The position numbers and the translations under genes were made by a program. A stretch of 30,000 nt of DNA from Conus ventricosus. Lineage: Eukaryota > Mollusca > Gastropoda > Neogastropoda > Conidae. The notes beneath the pieces were generated by a model. The model made no database searches. It was not told the DNA's origin and saw nothing but the letters and a program-made list of their open reading frames with translations. The DNA is taken from positions 82,634,859-82,664,858 of the forward strand of contig CM031611.1 in the NCBI GenBank assembly GCA_018398815.1, written 5' to 3'. This document shows positions 9,431 to 19,419 of the stretch, piece after piece; position 1 is the stretch's first letter; the number at the start of each line of letters is the position of its first letter.

Positions 9431-9560
9431 ATCACTCCACCAGAGAGGACAACTCAGAGGACACCAACACCCACCATACAACGACCAGTCAGTCGGAGCT
9501 GATGAAGACCAGCACCGAAAATTTCCCAAAGGTAAATTTTTTATTGACTCTGAGTCAGAA
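9431..9560 (+). repeat. Right inverted terminal repeat of Penelope-like fragment
   Basis: Reverse-complement partner of 8882-9019. On the plus strand it carries the same hammerhead-like core but lacks most of the internal stem. Confidence 0.85.
9488..9558 (+). ncRNA. Hammerhead-ribozyme-like motif, right copy (degenerate)
   Basis: CTGATGA at 9499-9505 and GAAA at 9517-9520, with TCGGAG before the core able to pair with CTCTGA downstream. Stem II is shortened to AGACCAGCACC and would hardly fold, so this copy is probably non-functional. Confidence 0.35.
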
Positions 9561-10009
9561 ACACGAAACCTGAAAAAAGGGAGTCGGAGTGTCTTTGCTA
9601 AAAATTTGTTGATAGAGCCAACACACCCGTGTACATTGAATGGCGGGGGGGGGTTTCCAAAAAGGGCGAACAAACATTTTGGTTCAGGGAAAAAAGCAAA
9701 AACACCGTGTGTACGGTTAGTAGCAGGGGCCCTGTGTGTACATTTTGGATAGAGGGGTCCGCGAAAAAAATAAACATGATGCTGATGGAAAAAAAACAAC
9801 ACATTACGCGATTTTGGGCCCCAAAGGTTTTAAAACTGTCCATTAAAAATTGAGCTGTGAAAAATGGCCACCAAAAAAACAGAGTTTGCACTGTTGGCCC
9901 AAGGAATAAAAAAACTGTCCTTTGAAACTGAATGCCCCTGGGCCCTTGAAATTGGCATCAGCAAAATAAAGCTTTGTGGGGGTTCCGATAGTTGATCGCC
10001 TGGGGCGTT
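9561..10009. other. No gene seen; homopolymer-rich sequence
   Basis: Runs such as AAAAAA and GGGGGGG are frequent, and the text looks noisy. No coding or repeat signature found. Confidence 0.4.
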
Positions 10010-10155
10010 TTATGAAAGGGGGATGGGGGGGGGGGAGGGGGGGGGGGGGGGGGGGGGGGTTACTTTTGGTCCCAGAGCCATGCCATCACGACCATTACTC
10101 CCCCCCCCCCCCTCCCCCCTTTTCCAGTCCTGTCTCCGTTTGAAAAAAAAAAAAA
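10010..10155. repeat. Poly-G, poly-C and poly-A tracts
   Basis: G-rich at about 10019-10059, C-rich at 10100-10120, and an A run at 10143-10158. The G and C tracts could pair as a hairpin. Confidence 0.85.
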
Positions 10156-10194
10156 AAACGAACAAAGACAACAAACGCGCTGCGCCCGCGCTCA

Positions 10195-10510
10195 CCACAC
10201 ACACCCCACAAAACCACCACAACCACACCACACCACCACACCCAACACACACCAAAAAACAAAACACACACACACACCCCAAAACCACACACACACACAC
10301 ACACGGCACGCACGCACGCAGCACATAGCAGCACACGCACTCATAAACACACACACGCAAGCTTTGCACGCTTGCTCCCCCCCAAACCCCCAAACCCCAC
10401 ACAATATTTTAAACCAACACGACATAAAAGCACATGCGCGCGCCCCATACACGCACGAGAATACACCCCACCCCCACACGCGCGCGCGCACGAAAGCACG
10501 CACGCAGCAC
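10195..10510. repeat. CA-rich degenerate microsatellite
   Basis: A/C-rich sequence with clear CA runs (about 10265-10305), CACG units and a GCGC patch near 10482. Unique-looking sequence follows to about 10614. Confidence 0.8.
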
Positions 10511-10612
10511 ATTTGCTCCTTTGTGCTTCGAGGTTTGGCAATCTCCTGGATACCGTGGAACCCCTCCCAAAAAATGACCAAGTTTAGAAAAGGGCTTTGA
10601 AATTAGCAGTAT

Positions 10613-10614
<2 letters not shown>

Positions 10615-10647
<33 letters not shown>
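10615..10647. repeat. Poly-G tract
   Basis: An uninterrupted run of about 30 G bases. Confidence 0.95.
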
Positions 10648-10715
10648 GTAGGAAGATGAGGTTTGTTATTTTTTGTTGCTGTTTCTGGGGGAGTTGGTGG
10701 TGATGGGTGTGTGGG

Positions 10716-10772
10716 GGTTTTTCGTGTGTGTGTTTGTGTGTGTGTGTGTGTGCGTGCGTGGGGGTGCGTCGG

Positions 10773-10803
<31 letters not shown>

Positions 10804-10832
10804 GTGGTGTGTGTGCGCGCGCGCGCGCGTGT
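10716..10832. repeat. (GT)n / (GTGC)n microsatellite
   Basis: GT runs, GTGC units (about 10773-10803) and a CG run (10815-10828). Confidence 0.88.
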
Positions 10833-10936
10833 TGTTGTGAAATTTTTTGCTGTGTTCATCTATTTTCCCGACGGTGGCGCACGGTTTGTTGTTTTTTTCT
10901 GGTGTCCATGTGCTGTTCCACAGACATTCGTTTTGT

Positions 10937-11665
10937 GCACTTTGAAGGAAAATGGTTTAATTTTTAAAAATGGAATAAAATCACTATGTGTAATGTACAT
11001 GGAAATTTTGGTTTTTTAAAACGGAAAGTTTCGTATGGTATGTACATGGGAAAATGGTTTTATTTAAAACTGGAATAAAGTTCCGTATTTGGGGTTAATG
11101 TAAATGGAAAGGTTTGATTTTTAAAAATGGAAAAAAGTTCAGTATGTGTAATGTAAATGGAAATGGTTTGATTTAAAAATGGAATAAAAATTTGTTGTGT
11201 AAAGTAAATGGAAATGGTTTTATTTAAAACGGAATAAAATTTAGTATGGTAAGTAAAGGAAATGGTTTTTTTTAAAATGGAATAAAATTCAGTTGTGTTT
11301 TGTAAATGGAATGGTTTTATTTTAAAACTGGAAAAAAATTCTATGTGTAATGTACATGGAAATGGTTTGATTTAAAATGGAATAAATTTTCATATTTTTG
11401 TAATGTACTGGAAAAGGGTTTGATTTTTAAAAAATGGAATAAAGTTAGTTGGGTAATGTAAATGGAAATGGTTTGATTTAAAAATGGAATAAAGTTTTAG
11501 TTGTGTAATGTCATGGGAAAAGGTTTTATTTAAACTGGAATAAAATTCGTTGGTAATGTAAATGGAAAGGTTGTTTAAAACTGGGAAAAAAATTGTTGTG
11601 TAAAGGAAAAGGAAATGGTTTGATTTTTAAAAAAGGAATAAAAAATTTGATGTGTAATGTAAAGC
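10937..11665. repeat. 52-bp tandem array, about 14 copies, with many indels
   Basis: The unit contains GTAATGTAAATGGAAATGG, then TTTGATTTAAAA, then TGGAATAAAATTCAGT. I count about 14 GGTTT(G/T)ATTT-type cores between about 10950 and 11620, spaced 48-56 bases. Copies differ mostly in homopolymer length (TTT against TTTTT, AAA against AAAAA), a pattern like uncorrected long-read error. Confidence 0.9.
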
Positions 11666-12135
11666 AGATTGTGCTGAAAGGAAAAGATATCTTTTTTGCT
11701 TTTTTAAAATTGCTTTAAGTTTGTTTAGTGTTACACAAGTCTTTCAGTCAGAAACGCTTTTGTTTAATTTGAATCAGGGGGGAGTGAATAACACAAAGTT
11801 GATCGCAAGAGAAGCTTTCGAGAATGAAGAAAGTAGCCAATTTCTGATGTGACGAAAAAACAGGAAAAGGGTTAAACAGGAAACTTGCGGGAGTCACGCT
11901 AAAAAGCGGGCCCTTTTCTGTACGTCCTGAAAAGGTTCACGAGGGAAGGCTTATCCAAGCAGAAACGGTACCCTGGGTTTTCCCAAATGGGGAGAGTGGC
12001 AGTCCAGACACAGTTTCCATGTCAATGGGTGGGGTTTCTGCTGCAAAGAGATGTCAAATAGAAAAAAAAACTTTCTCGGCATCCGTTTTTTTTTAGGAGG
12101 GAATTTGTTGTTTGTATCTGCTTTTTACTTTTAAA
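11666..12135. other. No gene seen
   Basis: AT-rich sequence with no coding, RNA or repeat signature that I can support. Confidence 0.4.
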
Positions 12136-12890
12136 AGCGTGTCTGTTTTCCCCTCCCTCCCCCCCCCCCTTTCCCCTCCATTTTTTTCTTTGTCCTCTGT
12201 CCGCAAAACCCCCCGTGTCTACCCTTCACCTCCCCATCCTCCTTCCTTCGGTCCCTTTCCAAACCTTGGTAGGATTTAGTTACAAATGCCGTGTTCATTC
12301 ATCCTCTTTGTTTCTCTCCTTCTCCGTCCTTCCGTGCGTCCCCCATCCGGTCCTGGCTTCCCCCCCCCCCCATCCCCTCCCTTTCCCTGCCTTTCCGTCG
12401 GTTCAGTCATGCTTTTTTTTTTTTTTTTTGCTTTTTTTTTTTTTAATGCACGTGCACTTCGAAATCGCAGTCGTCGTTATTACTTCGTCCAGCATGCGTT
12501 TCCCTCCCACACGTTTCCCATGCTTCAACCTCCACCCACCCCCCTCCTCCCTGTCTCCGTTCGACGTATTTGGCACGTGCATTTCTAAATGGTACTAGTG
12601 GTAACCTCGTTCCACAGTCGTCTTACCCCCCCCCCCCCCCCCCCCCCCGCCGCCTCCTCGTCCTCATCTCCCGTGTATCCTTCCCCTCCCCCACCCCCTA
12701 CTCTGTTCGACTAAGCGCACGTGCAGCGGTTGTTGGTTCGTCACCGGTTTGTGCCTCCACCCCCTATTTCCCCACTTCACCCTGCCCCCTCGGCCCTACC
12801 CTTCCTTCATGGGTCCAGCCTCTCTCCGTTGTCAACCCCCACCCTGTCCCGCTGCACTGACCTTTCCCTCCCTCGCCACACATACTTCAC
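12136..12890. repeat. C/T-rich low-complexity region with degenerate repeat of about 125-145 bp
   Basis: Strongly pyrimidine-rich, with poly-T at 12411-12444 and poly-C at about 12627-12648. The string CACGTGCA recurs near 12450, 12574 and 12718, and a (C/T)TC(T)GTTCGAC string near 12555 and 12700. That suggests an old, degraded tandem repeat. No gene seen. Confidence 0.5.
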
Positions 12891-13049
12891 ACAACGGTGA
12901 GTTTTGACCACCTAGTTTGCTGAGTAACAGTCTAGTCTGGTAATGTTCTTTCTACTGTGATGAAGTTCGGTTTTGTCAGGTAACGATCATAGTAAGTTTA
13001 CAAATGACATAATCAACGTATATCTGTTGGTAGATTCAGTTTTGAAAAA

Positions 13050-13133
13050 AAAAAGGAAAAAAAAAAAAAAAAATAAAAAGAAAAACAACTAAGTTTCTCT
13101 CTGTCCCTCCGCGAGCTCTCTCTTCTCTCCTCT

Positions 13134-13168
<35 letters not shown>

Positions 13169-13288
13169 TCTCTTCTCTCTCTCTTCTCTCTCTCTCTCTC
13201 TCATGCGCGCACGACACACACACACACACACACACAACACACACACACAGAGAGAGAGAGTGAGAGGAGTGAGAGAGAGGGAGAGAGA

Positions 13289-13326
<38 letters not shown>

Positions 13327-13345
13327 GAGAAGAGGAGAGTGAGAG
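13050..13345. repeat. Poly-A, (CT)n, (CA)n and (GA)n compound microsatellite
   Basis: A-rich 13046-13085, CT 13098-13202, CA 13213-13249, GA 13250-13345. The CT and GA tracts are complementary and could form a large hairpin across the CA block. Confidence 0.92.
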
Positions 13346-13635
13346 AGAGAGTCGCTAATTCTAATTCTTTCTGGTCTTCCTGAATTTAAGATCTATCTAC
13401 ATGATGTCATTTTAGACACAACCCCCCCCCCCCCCCAAAAAAAAAAGTTTCAATTCTACATATGCAGCACTAAAGAAGCAAAAAAAAACCGCAAGCAAAA
13501 CAAAACAAACTAGCGACCAAACACCAATCAGTGAACATTGTAACAAATATAACAAACACCAATACAATGAACATTGTAACAAATATTGAACGACTGTTAA
13601 AACATGAGGCTTTGAGTTTATGTGGGGTCATGCCA

Positions 13636-13680
13636 TTGGTCCCCAGGTCCACTGGTCCCCAGGTCCGTTGGTCCCAGGTC
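13636..13680 (-). repeat. 16-bp minisatellite units, inverted short array
   Basis: About three units reading as the reverse complement of the array at 13861-14316, for example CCGTTGGTCCCAGGTC against GACC...GGGACCAACGG. They lie left of the GA/GACA tract. Confidence 0.8.
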
Positions 13681-13728
13681 TATAAATTGTGTAATATACA
13701 GTAGTATGTGGCTATCTTGAAAACACAG

Positions 13729-13730
<2 letters not shown>

Positions 13731-13773
<43 letters not shown>

Positions 13774-13785
13774 AGGAGAGGTGAG

Positions 13786-13820
<35 letters not shown>

Positions 13821-13840
13821 GACAGACAGACAGACAGTTT
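13731..13840. repeat. (GA)n then (GACA)n microsatellite
   Basis: GA tract 13731-13800 followed by GACA units to 13838. It sits between oppositely oriented minisatellite arrays. Confidence 0.93.
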
Positions 13841-13860
13841 CTTTTTACTGGATCCAATGC

Positions 13861-14316
13861 ACCTTAGGACCAACGGACCTTGGGACCAACGGACCATACG
13901 ACCAACGGACCATAGGACCACGGACCTTACGACCAATGAACCTTGGGACCAACGGACCTTGGGACCAACGGACCTTACGACCAATGAACCTTGGGACCAA
14001 CGGACCTTACGACCAATGAACCTTGGGACCAACGGACCTTGGGACCAACGGACCTTACGACCAATGAACCTTGGGGACCAACGGACCTTACGACCAATGA
14101 ACCTTGGGACCAACGGACCTTGGGCCAACGGACCTTACGACCAATGAACCTTGGGACCAACTGACCTTGGGACCAACGAACCTTGGGACCAACGACCTTG
14201 GGACCAACGAACCTTGGGACCAACGAACCTTGGACCAATGAACCTTGGGACCAACGAACCTTGGGACCAATGGACCTTGGGACCAATGAACTTGGGACCA
14301 ACGAACCTTGGGACCA
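13861..14316 (+). repeat. 16-bp minisatellite array, about 28 copies
   Basis: The unit ACCAACGGACCTTGGG alternates with variants ACCAATGAACCTTGGG and ACCAACGGACCTTACG. Because 16 is not a multiple of 3, three units (48 bases) give a 16-residue peptide repeat in each frame, which explains the long open frames on both strands. No initiation or domain evidence supports a protein. Confidence 0.95.
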
Positions 14317-14482
14317 TGCTTAGACAATGTCACAGATTAAAATGTAAATGCTTCAAACCTCATCTAAGACTGTGACCACTTTCTTGACCTCATCCAATGT
14401 AGGTTGGCTTATCATTGAGGCTGTTGTTGTTTTTTTCTCTGACTGCAGGCTGCCCCAAACCTTGGGTTCCACATGGTGCTTT

Positions 14483-14682
14483 GTTACGACGTGTTTAAAA
14501 AAAAACAAAAAAACGACGCGATTTGAAATAATTATTCCAAAACGCGTTGGTGTGTGTCGACAATCGCGTCATTATTTCAAAACGCGTCGTAACATACCAA
14601 CGCGTTTTGAAATAAACTCGACACGTTTTGAAATAATTTTTTTCAAATCGCGTCGATATTGCAAAACGCGTCGTAACATTTG
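14483..14682. repeat. Nested inverted repeats rich in ACGCGT
   Basis: CGACGCGATTTGAAATAATT (from 14514) is mirrored by the reverse complement at about 14631-14654. ATTCCAAAACGCGTTGGT (14533-14551) is mirrored at 14597-14614. CAAAACGCGTCGTAACAT occurs directly at 14578 and about 14662. The 200-base cluster can fold in several ways. It may be a small MITE-like or palindromic repeat. Confidence 0.7.
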
Positions 14683-14689
14683 TTTACTC

Positions 14690-15190
14690 TGAGGGCCGAA
14701 GATGTTTCCCTGAGATGGCGTTCATTCAACTGACTCTTTATTAAACTCTGTTTCGTCTATAGATCTTAATGCCGCGCTCAGTGGAGCATTTTACATAAAC
14801 TTTAATGCGACACAGAGATGGACTGGTTAATGATTCTGCGGAAAACAGAATTATAATACTTGGCCACAGAATGACAGTCAACTCAGCGATAAAGTGGATG
14901 TTTGTCCAAGATCAAAATGGCTTTCCAGTGTTTGATAATTAACAATGAATGCTGTACGAGTTTTCTGATCATCCAATAGGGACCCATCAATAAAAATGTT
15001 AATGTAATCAGGAAAATCCCGATCTATAGGTTTTGTTTTTTTTCGGATGAATAATTGATATCAAAATAATCTTTCTAGAGTTCCCGCTGTGAACAAAGGA
15101 TATATGGATAATTGACTTCAATTATGTTAATCTGTCATTGTTGGAGAAAATCCAATCTATAGGTATGATTTTTAATGCATGCGCGTACGG
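14690..15190. other. No gene seen
   Basis: AT-rich, unique-looking sequence. A short imperfect direct repeat around ATCTATAGGT occurs near 15022 and 15155. Confidence 0.45.
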
Positions 15191-15195
15191 GTATG

Positions 15196-15202
15196 AGTGT
15201 GT

Positions 15203-15259
<57 letters not shown>

Positions 15260-15320
15260 CGTGCGTGCGAGCGTGCGTGCGTGCGTGCGTGTGTGGTGTG
15301 TGTGTGTGTGTGTGTGTGAT

Positions 15321-15404
<84 letters not shown>
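15196..15404. repeat. (GT)n(GTGC)n(GT)n(GA)n compound microsatellite
   Basis: GT to about 15254, GTGC units to about 15290, GT to 15318, and GA from 15320 to 15404. The order mirrors the CA/CACG/CA layout at 2830-3032 on the other strand. Confidence 0.95.
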
Positions 15405-16120
15405 ATAAATATTTACTTAGAAACTGTTTTTATTTAGTCTGTGGCGTAAGGTTTTTGATGTTGTATTTTTGTTTGTTTGTTGTTGTTGTTTTTTTTGTTT
15501 TGGGATATTTTTATTTTTTGTTTTGTCTTGCTTTGGGTTGTTTGTTTTTTAATGACCATCCTTTGCCTGTAACTTTGAAGATTTATGATATTATGTGTTT
15601 ATATGCCTTATTACACCCTACTTTTTTTCATATGCACTGACTGAGTGTGAGTGTTACGCACATTTGTCAGTCAGTCAGTCATTCCCCTGACCGCTGGGTC
15701 GTTGGGGAGGTGGGGGGGGGGGGGGGGGGACGTGATGAGGCAGCCGCCGTTTCTCTCCAGGCTCTTTCGTTTGTAGCTGTCGTGAGGAGATCTGGCATGG
15801 TCATTTGTACATTTGTACATTTTCCCAAAACACTCCATACGAACTACTCTGCTTTTCAGACAGTCCAGTCTTCTGTGGTCCCAGTCCTCCTAAAACAGAC
15901 TTACTTTTCGTCAAAATCGTCAAACGCATTAACATCGGTGCAATGTGAAACCAAAAATAGTTGCATGGTAGTCGCGCTTTTGTCTAAACCCATGAAAAAT
16001 TAAACATCTCGTAAATTTTGGTTATATTCATCATAAATGACTACCCAGTCTGGCATTGAATAATTATTTCCATTTTCAGAAGGGAAGAAACAGTTGTCGG
16101 TCAGGCCATGTAAAATCGAA
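15405..16120. other. No gene seen; T-rich patch and one poly-G tract
   Basis: T-rich at 15470-15555, poly-G at about 15711-15730, otherwise unique-looking. No coding or RNA signature. Confidence 0.45.
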
Positions 16121-16124
16121 CGTT

Positions 16125-16128
16125 TAGA

Positions 16129-16175
<47 letters not shown>

Positions 16176-16318
16176 GTTAGCAAATAAAGAAACAGATAAC
16201 TAGATAGATAGAGAAAAAAAATGACGAAAAAAAAGGAAAGAAAAGAAATGAAAAGAGACAAACATAAGAAAGAAAAGAAAGAAAGAAAACAAAAGAAAGA
16301 AAGTAAGAAATTCTAAAA
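16125..16318. repeat. (AAAT)n microsatellite and A/G-rich tract
   Basis: About 12 AAAT units (16127-16174) followed by a purine-rich GAAA-type tract at about 16210-16316. A poly-G tract also occurs at 16417-16429. Confidence 0.9.
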
Positions 16319-16429
16319 AGCTTTTTCCTTTATGATCAACGAATGCCTTCGATGAGAGAATCGTATGGGACATCAATACCCGAGCGTCACTCCTCCAAGT
16401 TTTCAAGAAGGGGAAGGGGGGGGGGGGGG

Positions 16430-17480
16430 CTCAACCAGAACCCCCCTCGATGGCAGTGACCAAAGCACTGGTGCATGACTGACACACTTCCTCTGTTGTT
16501 GCACGTGCTGACTGCACGGCCTGCTGGGAAGGAGAGTTGATACCCAGACACCCCTGCTGAGGGAATGGGGGGTTAGCTGGTGAGCACGTACGTCTTCCTC
16601 CCTGCTGCGATAATGGGTCGTTTGTCCACGATTGTGGGTCGTTTAGTCTTACTTAGCGTGTGTCAACTGGTTGGTGTGGATGAATTCGAGTTCACGTCAC
16701 AGCGGGCAGCTCGGCGTTGCTATGTGAGGAATGAACTGCCATGGATCTCCCGCTGCCACAAACACAGTCCTCAGCTAGCTGCAGAACGGTCATTTCTCTA
16801 CAAAATGGCGGTGTTGCCATCACAACCACTGGTCACACTCCACAATTAGGATTTTGCACAAAGGTACTCTAAAACTCCATGTAAGCGTTCTGAGGCCTAC
16901 CATCAGTTTGAGCTGGCATTTGATCTTAAACACATAATTGATCAACAGAAACAACTCCGCACCAATCATTTTCCTTGTTTTGGGGGTTTCCACTGATGAC
17001 ATCACAAACATTTGCTCAAATACAGGATCTACCCTTAGTTGACACACATTTCAGGCCTTCGCACTCCCACCCGTGACCCTCTCTCTCTCTGCGCCGGTTC
17101 CGAGAGCCCCAAAATAATCCCATTCCTTTGACTTTAATCTGTGTGCTTGGAACCACCAGGCTTGTACTTTGATGGTCATATGAAAAGAAAATGAGGAGAA
17201 TCGATTTTCAGACACAATGAAAAAACAAATTCTCAAACAATCCAGTTGCGCAAGTTTACAAATACTCGACTCCTTAAGCAGGGCCTTGGCGCATTAATTT
17301 TTGGTCGTCCCTCGGTCATTCTATGGCCGTCCTGTCCAGGAAAAGCTTCCAATTTCACAGTCCGGTGAACTCATGGCATACTCTGTCAACCTTTTCTGCA
17401 ATGCCTAATGACGCATTGAATCTTCTGTGAACTCCTGACAGCCCTGTTAATGTTATTTACATTCAGTCGGTTTATCTTCT
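16430..17480. other. No gene seen apart from one dispersed repeat
   Basis: Unique-looking, balanced composition. It contains copy 1 of a dispersed repeat (16831-16935). I could not support any exon here. Confidence 0.4.
16831..16935 (+). repeat. Dispersed repeat, copy 1
   Basis: CCACAATTAGGATTTTGCAC, TCCATGTAAG, GCATTT and CTTAAAC occur in the same order as in 19420-19525, with substitutions and indels between. Likely a diverged copy of the same short interspersed element. Confidence 0.55.
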
Positions 17481-17882
17481 TTAAACGCAAACGGAATTCG
17501 TGATCCTGGGGTTGCGGGTTCGAATTTCAGTACAGGGGGATTTTTCACTCGGAGTTAACATTGGTTCTAATTCCATTCCCCATACAGTCCTTCGTATGAG
17601 ACTATAAACCGAGGTTTCGTGTGTGAACGCACGCACAACATCTTGCACACACGTGAAACCCCATCACCGACTTTCGGAAGAGAAGGCCAGTTTGCCCGTT
17701 GGTATGGGTGACACGTTACACACAGCATGCACCTTCCCCGAAGATGGAGTATGGCTGCCTTAATGGCGGGACAAAAAAAAAGATCATACACACAAAACTC
17801 CGCTGCCTGTCTATACAGGCAGCGTCCGCAGGAGTATCAGCCTGCGTACGCAGAAAGAAAGGAAGAAAAAGAATTATTTTTG
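17480..17882 (+). repeat. tRNA-derived SINE, gastropod-like
   Basis: A box-B-like GGGTTCGAATTTC (17517-17529) of a tRNA-type promoter is followed by a body. The body includes GAGACTATAAACCGAGG, GCATGCACCTTCCCCGAAGA, GGAGTATGGCTGCCTTAATG and a short inverted pair, GCTGCCTGTC-TATA-CAGGCAGC. The 3' end is an AGAAAGAAAGGAAGAAAAAG tail. From memory this body and tail match a SINE type common in marine gastropods. The upstream tRNA part with box A is not clear, so the copy is probably 5'-truncated or decayed. Not protein-coding. Confidence 0.7.
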
Positions 17883-18128
17883 CACTCACAGGGGATGCGT
17901 GAGCCATCTTCCAAATCTCATGGCTTTGAGTCCATCTCAGAACACATCCTCCTGTCAGCCATTTTCAGATTAACAGTATTGTGTAAGATTTATTGTCCCC
18001 AAACTCACAACGGCTCTGCGAACTTTCTCTGAACTCTGAGGATGTTTTAAACCATATATGAACTCACAATGCCCTTGTCAAAACCCACACGAAAAGAAAA
18101 AAAAATTGTTCTGGAGCTACGCTAGAAC

Positions 18129-18221
18129 CATCTATCTTCATTACCATTATCATCATCATCACACATCATCATCATTATGATATCATTATTATCGTTATTG
18201 TTATTATTGTTGTTGCTATTA

Positions 18222-18292
<71 letters not shown>

Positions 18293-18350
18293 GTTGTTGT
18301 TGTTGTTGTTTGTTATTATTATCATTGTTGTTGTTGTTGTCGTTGTTGTT
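18129..18350. repeat. (TTA)n and (TTG)n trinucleotide microsatellite
   Basis: CAT/ATT units pass into a long TTA tract (about 18215-18290) and TTG units to about 18350. Poly-Leu and poly-Asn frames here are artefacts. Confidence 0.95.
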
Positions 18351-18387
18351 GTGCGAAAAAATTTGTTGTTTGTGTCTATTAATGCTA

Positions 18388-18545
18388 TCCTCCTCCTCCT
18401 CTTCTTCTTCCTCCTCCTCCTCCTCCTCCTCCTCCTCCTCCTCATCGCCTTCATCATCATCACCTTCATCATCATCGTCATTAATTTATTCATTCATTTT
18501 AGTAGTAGTAGAAGTGGTGGTGGTGGCGGTGGTGGTGGTGGTGTG
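18388..18545. repeat. (TCC)n, (TCA)n and (GGT)n trinucleotide tracts
   Basis: TCC/TTC units 18388-18445, TCA units to 18480, then GGT units 18513-18543. Confidence 0.92.
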
Positions 18546-18659
18546 CTGGTCTTATTACACTCCATGACTAATTTGCATATGAGTCTGATTTGCAATGATA
18601 GCGTAATTCTGCAGATAGAAAAAAAGCGAACAAAGAAAACATACCAAAACAAAAAACAG

Positions 18660-18868
18660 CTCGCGCGCGCTCACACAACACACACACACACACACACCAC
18701 ACACACACAACACACACACTACACACACACACAACACACACACACACACACCACGCACGCACGCACGCACGCACGCACAGACGTATGCACGCACGCACGC
18801 ATGTATGTACACACACACACACACACGCGCGCGCATGCACGCACAGACGCACGCACGCACACACACGA
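18660..18868. repeat. (CA)n / (CACG)n microsatellite
   Basis: CA runs broken by AACA, with CACG units at 18752-18800 and 18840-18862. Confidence 0.93.
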
Positions 18869-19419
18869 AGTTGAAAACGATGTCAGTTTTGTTGCGTTAG
18901 GAGAATGAAACAGACAGCAGAATCACTAAAAATAAGACGAAATCTAAATCAGCACTCAACGGGTGTACATTAATTAACACAGATTAGTAAGAAACAGACC
19001 TGTGAAGCTTTGACAAAAAAATGTTAGCTTGAGACATTACGAACACTTATTGCGTGCTTTGCAACAAAGATGGCGACGGAGAATGTGAAGATAAGAGATC
19101 GAGTAACCGAGTGCGTTGTAGAGAAGAGGGCAAGGGGGTGGGGGGTGGGGGGGGGGTCGGAGAGGGTAAGGGTCCAGCTGTGAGCGTGGGGGGGGGGGGG
19201 GAGTAAAGGAGGGGACGGAGGGGGAGGGGGGGGGGGGCAGGTGGAGTAATGGCAGAATACAGTAGTATGCAGGTGACGTAAATCTGGACCTTTGAGAGAG
19301 AGAGACTGGCATTAGTCGACAAGTTTTCAGCGTCAGTGACCGAGTGCGCAGCAATTAGTAGTGATGGAGTGACAAGAGCTCTAGGCTAGCTGAATGAGGG
19401 CGTGCAGCCAATAACACAG
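18869..19419. other. No supported gene; G-rich tracts
   Basis: Contains G-rich tracts at 19130-19160, 19188-19201 and 19225-19237. An ATG in a good context (AAAGATGGCGACGG, ATG at 19070) opens a 38-codon frame that ends in the G-rich part at about 19183. That is not enough for a gene call. Confidence 0.35.

Larger units (their letters stand above)
8882..9560 (-). mobile_element. Penelope-like retroelement fragment with inverted terminal repeats
   Basis: Inverted repeats of about 130-138 bases (8882-9019 and 9431-9560) bracket a remnant of a GIY-YIG endonuclease frame on the minus strand. Penelope-like elements carry a reverse transcriptase plus a C-terminal GIY-YIG nuclease and often have terminal repeats in direct or inverted orientation. 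Here only the C-terminal nuclease part remains, and no reverse transcriptase is visible. The outer edge of each repeat reads TTCTGACTC(A/G)GAGTC. The two repeats differ by substitutions and indels, including loss of one hairpin arm in the right copy, so the insertion is not recent or is noisily assembled. Confidence 0.72.

Noticed and set aside
13712..14333. Repetitive protein with a 16-residue period on both strands
   Set aside because: It arises because three 16-bp units make 48 bases; several frames are open at once, so there is no coding preference.
17517..17529. True tRNA gene
   Set aside because: Only a box-B-like element is clear; the acceptor stem and anticodon arm do not form, and SINE body follows.
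18177..18908. 243-codon frame starting with poly-Leu
   Set aside because: It runs through TTA, TCC, GGT and CA microsatellites; no signal-peptide logic or domain.
19070..19186. First coding exon beginning AAGATGGCGACGG
   Set aside because: The start context is good, but the frame is only 38 codons and runs into a G-rich tract; no splice or downstream support.
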